Shown here: positions 25,456-33,300 of the stretch, piece after piece
Layout of the letters: each line of letters opens with the position of its first letter
Position numbering within the stretch: position 1 is the stretch's first letter
Made by a program: the position numbers and the translations under genes
NCBI RefSeq assembly: GCF_030814695.1
Contig: NZ_JAUSVL010000001.1
Span: 4,996,227 to 5,060,226 of the forward strand
Origin: Oligosphaera ethanolica
GTDB lineage: Bacteria > Verrucomicrobiota > Lentisphaeria > Oligosphaerales > Oligosphaeraceae
Direction: 5' to 3'
Length of the DNA: 64,000 nucleotides
Notes under the pieces: generated by a model
What the model was told of the DNA's origin: nothing
What the model saw: the letters and a program-made list of their open reading frames with translations, nothing else
Databases searched by the model: none

Positions 25456-25896
25456 CAGTTGTCAGCCTTCAGTTGTCAGTTTTTTTCTAGCGAGTTGATA
25501 AAACCCACCAGCATTGCGGAGATTTCGCGAGTTTCGTTTACCCAAGCATTGCCCTGAGTCTGTTCGATATAGCCAATGTCTATGCCAATGTAAATTTGTG
25601 TTCTCAGTTCCCCACACGATCCTTTGGCGTATTGCAGGAACCGTATAAAGTCTTTTACCGAGCTTCTCTCTGAACCTTCGGCAATATTGCTTGGAACAGA
25701 AAGTCCAGAGCGAGTTATTTGGTCTTTGAACCCAAAATCCTTGCAATCAGCAAGTGCCTTGTACAGCTCCGCCGAAAGTCTCGCCGACCGTTTCCAGATT
25801 TCCATATTCTCAAATTTCATGGCAAATCCCTTTACTGAAAACTGACAGCTGATTACTGCCAGTTGAAAACTGAAAACTGACAGCTGACAGCTCAGA
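25452..25896 (-). mobile_element. S23-gene element bounded by inverted 7-bp repeat arrays (brxL-pglZ junction)
   Basis: Four heptads of the form NNNTCAG run from 25452 to 25479. Eight heptads of the form RCTGANN run from 25834 to 25889, complementary in the opposite direction. Between them is one S23-type gene. The arrays touch the brxL start codon on one side and the pglZ stop codon on the other. The same architecture with different heptads occurs twice in pglX. Confidence 0.65.
25476..25820 (-). CDS. S23/IVS-type four-helix-bundle protein
   Basis: This 114-residue protein belongs to the four-helix-bundle family first seen in intervening sequences of 23S rRNA genes and related to Avd of diversity-generating retroelements. 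Hallmarks are MEIWKRSARLSAELYK at the start, GLSVPSNIAEGSERSS near residue 39, and LQYAKGSCGELRTQIYIG. The function of free-standing members is unknown; structural relatives are pentameric barrels that bind nucleic acid. The gene sits between pglZ and brxL on their strand, and its stop codon lies within one heptad array. It is unlikely to be a BREX component, since BREX operons normally lack it. Confidence 0.85.
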   Translation of the reverse strand: MKFENMEIWKRSARLSAELYKALADCKDFGFKDQITRSGLSVPSNIAEGSERSSVKDFIRFLQYAKGSCGELRTQIYIGIDIGYIEQTQGNAWVNETREISAMLVGFINSLEKN

Positions 25897-28423
25897 TGTC
25901 GAAGTCGTTGGTAAATGAGCGTCGCATCTGATAGCGGAGCGACTTGTATTCCTTGTAATGTGAAGTCCCGGCGTGCCGTTCCTCCAGCCGTAGAATGACC
26001 TCCTGGTTATTGGCCTCGTCGGCCTTGCGGGTCAGCACGAAGCGTACCAGCTGCTCCCGCTCCCGGGGATTGTCCGAGCGCTGGTCAAAGGTCAGGTCGT
26101 GGCTGTCGGAGATGAGGTCACCTGCTTCGGTGTAGATGCCAGCCCGCAGCACACGCGGCTGAATCTTGTCCGTCACCGGCCCGGCCTGGTACATGGTCAC
26201 CGCCAGTTGCCCGGAGCTAATCACCGAGTTGGCTCCGCGCAGGATGTCCACCTCGACGGCGGTGACATCGCTCTGGCGCTTCTTGTTGATCTTGAGCACC
26301 GGGATCACCACTTCCTGCAACGACGCACCGCCATGCACAAAGCGGCTGCCGGAGCCCTTTAGCCGCAGGCGGTTGATCGACTTGGGAATCTGCACCTCCA
26401 CCTCACCGGCCAGGCCAAGTTGCTCGGGGGTGAACTTGCGCAGGCTGGATGTCTCGGCAAGCCCCTTGCCGAGCACGAAGCGGCGGTCCCGGAACAGAAT
26501 CTGATCGCCCTCGGCGTCGCCCCCTGAAAAGTCGCTCTCGTCGATGGCGCGGTTCTGGTAGATGAAGCCATGGTCCGAGGTCACCAGCACGTTGTTGGCG
26601 TTGGCCCCGGTCAGCTTCTTAATCAGCCGAATCAGCTCTTGCAGGGTTTCTTCCACCGCCTCGAAAACCCGCTCCTCGGATTCCCGCTTGTCGCCGGTGG
26701 CATCGATGCGGTTGTGGTAGACGTAGATCACGTCGTGATCGCGCACTAGCGCCCGACAGTCGTCACCCTTCATGGTCATCAACTCGTCGGCCTTACAGGC
26801 GGTAGCCCGTTGACTGATCGCCTGGCCGAGGATCTTGATGCGATTGGCCGTACCCTGGGAACTTTGTCCATCCACCAGCACGGTGCCGGTTTCGTTGTCG
26901 GCAATCGCCAGCTCCTTGTTGGGCAGAAGCGCCGCCATGCCGAGCTGGGTGTAGCTGGGCAGCATTGAAAGGGCCGGTTCCAGTTCGGCGCTGTAACGGT
27001 CCTCCTGGCGGATCAGACTCAGCAATTCATCGCCGATCTCGTAGCGCATGGCGTCGGAGATAATCACGCAAACCTTGTTGTTCTTGTTCAAGAACGGCTG
27101 TACCCAGTGCTCGAAAAACTCCTTCTGCTTGCGCACGGGGAAGGCTTCCCACTTCGATGCTGCATCCACAAAGGTCTGGAAACGGTCGCCCAGCTTGAGC
27201 AGGTAGTTGTTGGCGTAGAGTTTTTCGACCTGGTCGGTCAGGCTGGCCATCAGCGACGCTTGTCCCGACATGCGCATATGGTAGGTGAACTTGCGGTAGA
27301 GCTGGTCCAGTCGGTACCAGCTTCGACAGTAAAGCTGCACGCCTTCGGCCAGACTTTCCATTTCGAGCTTGGCCTCGCCCAGGGCGTGGGTGAACTTGGC
27401 GGCGTAATCGACCGCCGCGTACAGATGCCGGTATTCGCGATACCAGTGGCCTTGCCGCCGCTGGCGAACCCAGATCGCCACGTCACCGCTAGAGGCCGTG
27501 CGGGTTGCCACCGCCCGCACCAAGTCGCTGATGATCTTCTGGTCAATCAGGCGGAAGTAATCCAACTCGATCAACTCCCGGAAATCCCGCTTGGCCAGAT
27601 CCTGCTCAATGCCGAGGACCTCGGCGCATTCTCCCGAGAGGGTCTCGAAGGCGCCTTCGAACTGACGGCTGTCCTTCCAGCGCTTGAGAAACACCTGGGC
27701 GTCGGAAGACATTTTGGGAACCCCAGATGAACACTGATCAACACAGATTGAAGAGGACTGAAAATTCTTAAGATAACAATATTTGAAAAGGGAAACTACG
27801 AAGTCGCGGATGCCCGGCTCGTCGGACTTGTAGCCATAGCAGCGGGTCATCTGTTCCCAGAGGAAGCCGTCCAGGCTGCATCGGCCTATCAGCTTGATCT
27901 TCTCGTCCCGGCCGTCGGCCAGTTCCTGCAGCAGGTTTTCCACCACCGCATCCATGCGCGGCTCACTGCCGGTGCATACCGCCAGCATCTTCAGGCGAAT
28001 CTGTCCGGCGGTGTCGTCGGTTTTCTGCAGCTTCTTGAGGGCGTCCTTGCGCTTACCCGCCTCAAAGAACGGCGCGTGGGTCTGCACCACATCCGTGAAC
28101 TCCAGGCCGAGTTCCAGTTCAGACAGCCAGAGGGCCACCAGGTCGGTGCGGAACTCGCCGTGGGCTAGCTGCACGTCCAGCAACCAATTATCCAGATCGG
28201 CGGGCTGAGGGCCTTCGCTGTAGAGCAGGAATTTCTGTTCCGGCTGCTCGCGCAGGATTTTGTATTTGACGCCATACTCGTTGTTGATCAACTCCAGCTT
28301 CTCGACGCCAAGCAGCTGCAGCGCCTCGAAGTCGTCACGCAACTCCTGCTTGGCGTCGTACCAGAAGACGATCCGGTGCCGGTCAAAGAGTTTGGTCAGG
28401 GCTTGGGCTATGCGATCGTTCAT
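25892..28423 (-). CDS. pglZ: BREX-1 phosphatase-domain protein PglZ (type A)
   Basis: The ATG at 28423 starts the family-typical MNDRIAQALTKLFDRHRIVF; an upstream in-frame codon at 28456 lies in repeat DNA. The 843-residue product has the PglZ alkaline-phosphatase-like core with CVIISDAMRYEIGDE near residue 467 and VLVTSDHGFIYQ near residue 625. PglZ is required for BREX host methylation and phage exclusion, although its catalytic role is unclear. About residues 236-254 (FQSSSICVDQCSSGVPKM) are encoded by a copy of the dispersed repeat found in front of the gene, an in-frame insertion just before a conserved segment. A ribosome site AAAGG in repeat DNA precedes the start. Confidence 0.95.
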   Translation of the reverse strand: MNDRIAQALTKLFDRHRIVFWYDAKQELRDDFEALQLLGVEKLELINNEYGVKYKILREQPEQKFLLYSEGPQPADLDNWLLDVQLAHGEFRTDLVALWLSELELGLEFTDVVQTHAPFFEAGKRKDALKKLQKTDDTAGQIRLKMLAVCTGSEPRMDAVVENLLQELADGRDEKIKLIGRCSLDGFLWEQMTRCYGYKSDEPGIRDFVVSLFKYCYLKNFQSSSICVDQCSSGVPKMSSDAQVFLKRWKDSRQFEGAFETLSGECAEVLGIEQDLAKRDFRELIELDYFRLIDQKIISDLVRAVATRTASSGDVAIWVRQRRQGHWYREYRHLYAAVDYAAKFTHALGEAKLEMESLAEGVQLYCRSWYRLDQLYRKFTYHMRMSGQASLMASLTDQVEKLYANNYLLKLGDRFQTFVDAASKWEAFPVRKQKEFFEHWVQPFLNKNNKVCVIISDAMRYEIGDELLSLIRQEDRYSAELEPALSMLPSYTQLGMAALLPNKELAIADNETGTVLVDGQSSQGTANRIKILGQAISQRATACKADELMTMKGDDCRALVRDHDVIYVYHNRIDATGDKRESEERVFEAVEETLQELIRLIKKLTGANANNVLVTSDHGFIYQNRAIDESDFSGGDAEGDQILFRDRRFVLGKGLAETSSLRKFTPEQLGLAGEVEVQIPKSINRLRLKGSGSRFVHGGASLQEVVIPVLKINKKRQSDVTAVEVDILRGANSVISSGQLAVTMYQAGPVTDKIQPRVLRAGIYTEAGDLISDSHDLTFDQRSDNPREREQLVRFVLTRKADEANNQEVILRLEERHAGTSHYKEYKSLRYQMRRSFTNDFDI
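27718..27749 (+). repeat. Dispersed repeat inserted in pglZ
   Basis: GAACCCCAGATGAACACTGA and the bases that follow match the copy at 28440-28470 except for three substitutions. It keeps the pglZ frame open and adds about 18 codons with its flanks. Confidence 0.6.
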
Positions 28424-28439
28424 AGAAGAAAAGCCTTTA

Positions 28440-28470
28440 GAACCACAGATGAACACTGATAAACACAGAT
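28440..28470 (+). repeat. Dispersed repeat before pglZ
   Basis: GAACCACAGATGAACACTGA followed by TAAACACAGAT lies between pglZ and the DUF4276 gene. It is the same family as the copy within pglZ and supplies the AAAGG that serves as the pglZ ribosome site. Confidence 0.65.
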
Positions 28471-28484
28471 GGGAAAGGCGGCTA

Positions 28485-29168
28485 TCATGATTTCACTCCT
28501 GCAAGTTGCTCCAGAGCAGTGAGCCAAACATTAAAATGCTGGCATTTTTGCCGAAGCGTTTCCAGCCCGATTTTACACGCAACGGCTGCACCGGCGGTAA
28601 CTTTGTCGTATTCCGGGATTTCGGCGAGAATACGTTTTGATGGCGCCGTCGTTGGTCCATCGTTGATCAGTTCAGGGTTCTGGCCGTCAATCATGGATTT
28701 GAGGTTATTGATTGGCCGGTCATGCTCCAGGTACTCCCAGTCCAACTGTTGGGGATCGGCAAGAATCAGTGCCTCGAACTCATGGAGCTGGATATAGGGG
28801 ATAAAGCGCGGGTCCTTGATGTCCTGCTGCATGGCCCGTTCGAGGACCTCGACGCGTTTGTATTTATCAGCCTCGCGCAGCGATTCCTCATAGCCGGGGA
28901 AATCATCCGGCAGTGCATACAGGTCAAACATTGTAGTGAATCGGCATTCAGAATGATTGTCCTCCTTCAGCCAATTCTGAATATCCTTCTTCGCCTTCTC
29001 ATAACTCAATAAGCCGCCACGGTATTCCCTAGATGCCCGTTTGTCTTTGCTGGTCAACACACAGCGGGCATCCACATAAACATCGAATAGCGCCAAGTGC
29101 GGATTGAGGACTTTTTTGGCAAACTCCTGTTCCGTTTGCCCCTCTGCGGTAATGTGCAGGCGGATCAT
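28485..29168 (-). CDS. DUF4276 family protein, possible Toprim-like nuclease partner
   Basis: The ATG at 29168 overlaps the stop of the ATPase gene (ATGA), and MIRLHITAEGQTEQEF is the typical family start. The product is 227 residues. The early Glu in EGQTE, a later acidic FTTMFDLYALP and HEFEALILADP fit the pattern of a Toprim-type metal site, a relation I infer from motif order only. A comparable two-gene arrangement, an SMC/OLD-like ATPase with a separate Toprim protein, is found in anti-phage systems such as PARIS (AriA with AriB). This pair could thus be an independent defence module nested in the BREX operon. It is translationally coupled to the ATPase. Confidence 0.75.
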   Translation of the reverse strand: MIRLHITAEGQTEQEFAKKVLNPHLALFDVYVDARCVLTSKDKRASREYRGGLLSYEKAKKDIQNWLKEDNHSECRFTTMFDLYALPDDFPGYEESLREADKYKRVEVLERAMQQDIKDPRFIPYIQLHEFEALILADPQQLDWEYLEHDRPINNLKSMIDGQNPELINDGPTTAPSKRILAEIPEYDKVTAGAAVACKIGLETLRQKCQHFNVWLTALEQLAGVKS

Positions 29169-30295
29169 GGCTGACCTCCCAGCACATTCTTTTCCCATAA
29201 TTCGGAAAGACTGTAGCGGCCAAGCCAGTCTTTCAACTGTTCCGAATCCAGTTTTGTGAATACCGAACAACGCTTCTCCTCGTCACGCTCGACGATGACC
29301 AGCTGTTCGGGAGAGAATTCGTCAACCAGTCGCATGGATTGGGTGGCCAGCAACACCTGAGTCCTTTGTGAAGCAGAGCGGATAATTCCGGCCAACTCGG
29401 CGATGGCGGCGGGGTGAAGCCCCAACTCGGGTTCGTCCAGAACGATAAACCTGGGTAAAAGCTCTGGGGGTTGCAGCAGCAAAGTGGCCAGCGCCATGAA
29501 TCGCAACGAACCGTCAGAAAGCTGGTCTGGATCAAACAGATAGTCGCTGCCCGTGTTGTCCGTCCAATTCAGGCGAACATAGTCCTTCTTACCCGGTATC
29601 GACTCCAAATTAAAGTCTCCGAATTGAGGCATCACGCGTTGAATATGCCGGACAATGCGCTCGTAGTATTTGTGGTAATCGTCATGTTCCTTCAACATTT
29701 TCAAAAATGCGGCCAAATTCCCCGCGTCGCTGCGCAGGTACGTCGCATCGTCGACATAGCCCCGATCTTTGATCTTGGCGGTGTCTGACGTATCATGAAA
29801 CTGATAGGTACGGATGCCGGATAGCCATCCATAGAGGTCTTTGCTGGCTGGGTTCTTGTTCTTTTTCAACTCCAGCTCAGCACTGCCACTGGCCAAAAAG
29901 TATTCCAGCGGTAGGAGGTAACCTCTCTTTTTGTGGAGAAAAATCCTCTCCTCGCTGACGTACAATCGATCCGGCACGCCATAAGACAAGCTGACTTCAT
30001 AGGTGTCCCGAGCCGTGGTGTCCTGGGCCGTTTCCGATTCAAAGCAAAGAATGAAAGACATTGATTCGGTTTGCTTGGGGCCATAGAAAAGCAGCCGGCT
30101 CACTCCTTGCTTGCCAACGTACTGCTGCAGGGCGCCAGTCGTCATGAAGTTCAGCATCGTGAAGAACGACACCAGATTGCTCTTGCCGGAGCCGTTGGCG
30201 CCCAGAAGGACAGTCACGTCTCCGAGTGGAATCTTTTGCCCGCTTTCCCCGTCAATGGATTTGTAACCACGTAGGTGAATTTGCTTTAGTTTCAT
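29165..30295 (-). CDS. OLD/AAA_21-type ATPase
   Basis: This 376-residue ATPase has an ABC/SMC-like core: MKLKQIHLRGYKSID at the start, Walker A LLGANGSGKSNLVSF near residue 30, a signature-like LSDGSLRFMAL near residue 258, and Walker B RFIVLDEPELGLHP with TQSMRLVDEFSPEQ after it. A large alpha/beta insertion separates the halves. There is no Toprim domain in the same chain; the adjacent DUF4276 protein may supply it. RecF/OLD-type ATPases with nuclease partners act in anti-phage defence. It follows pglX by about 70 bases and its stop overlaps the DUF4276 start. Confidence 0.88.
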   Translation of the reverse strand: MKLKQIHLRGYKSIDGESGQKIPLGDVTVLLGANGSGKSNLVSFFTMLNFMTTGALQQYVGKQGVSRLLFYGPKQTESMSFILCFESETAQDTTARDTYEVSLSYGVPDRLYVSEERIFLHKKRGYLLPLEYFLASGSAELELKKNKNPASKDLYGWLSGIRTYQFHDTSDTAKIKDRGYVDDATYLRSDAGNLAAFLKMLKEHDDYHKYYERIVRHIQRVMPQFGDFNLESIPGKKDYVRLNWTDNTGSDYLFDPDQLSDGSLRFMALATLLLQPPELLPRFIVLDEPELGLHPAAIAELAGIIRSASQRTQVLLATQSMRLVDEFSPEQLVIVERDEEKRCSVFTKLDSEQLKDWLGRYSLSELWEKNVLGGQP

Positions 30296-30365
30296 ACCAC
30301 GCTCCTAATGAGTCCGTGTCTTTCAGTGTCCGGCCGTGTTTCGTCATATCTGGGTTCCGCGTGAT

Positions 30366-33300
30366 TCAATCTTCTTCCTTCGCATCCAGGCCGACAATCT
30401 TCTTCAAGGCCGCGCCGAGTTTGAGGTAGTTGACCTTCACGCCGTCGTCGAGGTCGATCTCCACCTGCTCGGTGGCCAGCGGGTACAGCACCTCGCGTTC
30501 GTACTCCTCCATCTCGGCGATCATCTTGGTGATCTTCTCGATCTCTTTCAGGGCTTTGGTCTTCTCGCCCTGGCTTGCGCTTCCGCTGATGCTGACCGCT
30601 TCCAAATGGTTCTTGTGGGAGGTAAGCTTGGTGCGGAACTCGCGCAGATAGTCGTTGAGCACCACGCTGACGGTATCCGGGCGGTAGCGGTGCATGTAGA
30701 TCAGCGCGTTGAAGCTCCCCTTGGGGCTGGAGAACAGCCAGTAGATGGGGCGCTTTTTATAGCGCTTCACATGGTCCGTGTAGAACTCGCCGAGGAAGTA
30801 ATCGCGGATGGTGTAATTGCGCTTGCCCTTAATGTTCAGCGCCTGCTCGACGAACCGGAGATTCTCCTCATAGTGCTCCTCGCCAAAGGCCACACGCAGG
30901 AACTTGCGGAAACGCTCGGCGATGTCGTCGGTGAACCAGTCGCCGTCGAGCATGGGGATGACGTTGTCGTCATCTGGAAGAAAGTGGATAGTGGATAGTG
31001 GGCAGTGGGTAGTTACTTCAGGCTGTTCATCAGCCCGTTCAGCAGGCGGTTCACTTCCTCTGACAGATTGAGAATTGGTTGCGCTGTATCGGTCGTTACA
31101 TAATTCAAGCGCTGGGCAAGCAGGATTTGGGTCTCCATCTCTGCTCTTGAACCGTTCGCAATGGACAAGAAATTCAGAAACTCCGCCGTCGATTTTCTGG
31201 CCTGACCTTCCGCTATGTTCGATGGAATGGAAACCGCTGACCGCCTGACTTGACTGGTTAACCCGTAAAGTTCCTCCTTCGGGAACTGCTTGGTGGCCTG
31301 ATAAACCAGTTCCACCAAGTCCATCGCCTTCTGCCAGACTATTAACTCTCTGTAATTGCGAACGGTCGCCATTGTTTTCTCCTTCACTATCCACTACCCA
31401 CTCTTCACTACACACTTTGCGGACAAAGTCCGCAAGCGTCTCGCCCTGATTGGCAAGGATCAGCCCCGGCTTGTCCAGCGCGTAACGGCCGAACATGCAG
31501 CCCACGGCATAGGAGACCAGCTCGCGCATGGTGTCGGCCAGCAGCAGCGCCTCCAACTCGTCCTCGCTCTTGTCGTTGCCGTAGCGGTAGTGCGGGTTGC
31601 AGGTCAGGGTGATCTCGTTAAGTTCAATCTTTTCATCCAGCTCATCCTGCAGACCGTAGGCGTCAATAAAGATGCGGTTGTTCTCTTCCTCCAGTCGTTG
31701 CATCTCCAGGGTCATCTCTCGCCAGTGGGCGCGGAGCTTTTGGTAGGTAGCCTTTAGAGTTGGCTGGCGGTAGTCGGGATTTAGCACTGGAAGGCTGGTG
31801 AAGTCCCAAGAAGTTTCATAGGAATCCCAGTCATTTTTTGATAACGAAACTAACGTTGATGCGTTATTTGAAGCGCTTGGGTCTACTTCGAGAACAGGAA
31901 TCTTCGCAACATCGCCCACCTGAAAATGGAATGATGCATTGATAAGCGATAGAAGATAGTCAAAAAGCCGTGTATTGCTGTAGGCAAGCAATACCATTTG
32001 CTTGTTTCTCGGTGGATAGAAACAGTGACCAGAAATATCGTGAAATGTGTCGTCAGGCGCATATCTGGCGTTAAATGGTCCAGACGTAAGATCCGTCCAT
32101 GTGCATTTTGCCTCTTTAAGCTTTGTCTCTGGCAGAACTGTAGCGTTTGGCTGCTGCTTTATAAACTGAGGGTTCTTGTTATACCTCAAGAGGTAGTCAA
32201 GATTGCCATACCACCTCCTAAAGGCTCCCCCTTTAAGATATTTGATCCATTTTGGAGGCATCTCTTCATCTTTGAATTCATGAAATGAGACCTCGGGCCA
32301 GAGTCGCAAATACTTGTCGTTGTTTGACGTTTGCATACCGACTTTTGGAAAACCAACGTCGCCAAATGGAGTTCCTTGCGCAAAAGCGTTCCTAACTTTT
32401 TCACTGATCCAATATGCAATTGGGCGGCCAGGTATTGTGTCAAAATCGTCCGACGAAGCTAAGTAAGGTCGGCCCTTTAATTCTTTTAGCTGATTTGACT
32501 TTTCTTGCTCATCCTCTCCATCAACGAGCCGAAGATATGTTCCTTTATATTCTCTATCAGCAATATTCTTACAGATGAAAGCCGTTGTAGAAACCACTTC
32601 GCCACCGATTGAATCAAAGGCACGAGCGCCAAGATGCGCCATGCTCACTATGGAGCTGTTGGATAAAATATTCGACCTTAAATTCTCGAATGTAGAAAGA
32701 AACATCCACGACTGCATTGTGATCATAGCGACGTATGCGGAATCTTTAGCTAAGTCCACATTGCGTTCGATAAACATTGCAAACAGGTCAGTCTTGCTTC
32801 TTTGGTAGCTGTCTTTTGCTAATACCTGCAAACGACCATTCATGCTGCGCTTGCCCATATACGGCGGATTGGCAATCACCACATGGTATTTCGGGCTCAG
32901 GTAATCGGCCTGTCGCAGGGCTTGCAGCACTTTCTGATGTGTCATGCTGATAAACAGCTGCCCGGAGACATTCTTTGACTCCAGAATCCTGAGCATGCCA
33001 TCCACGTCGGTGACATCGGGACGGATCAGGGAACCGAAGTTGTCGGCCTCTTCGAACTGGCGCAGGGTGGTTTGCAGCGGCGCGGTGAACAGGTCGCGAC
33101 CGACAAAATCCATGTAGTCCTTCAACTCATTGCCGTCGAAGTGCACATTCTCCAACACGCAAATGTTCGGCTTGACGCCCTTGCTGAAGAAGCGGCGCTG
33201 TTTGGCGCGGGCTTTCATGGTCAGCGCAAAGGCCGCCAGTTCCCCGGCGCGTTCGTCGATCTCGATGCCGTAGAGGTTATTATTAAGGATCTTCTCCGGG

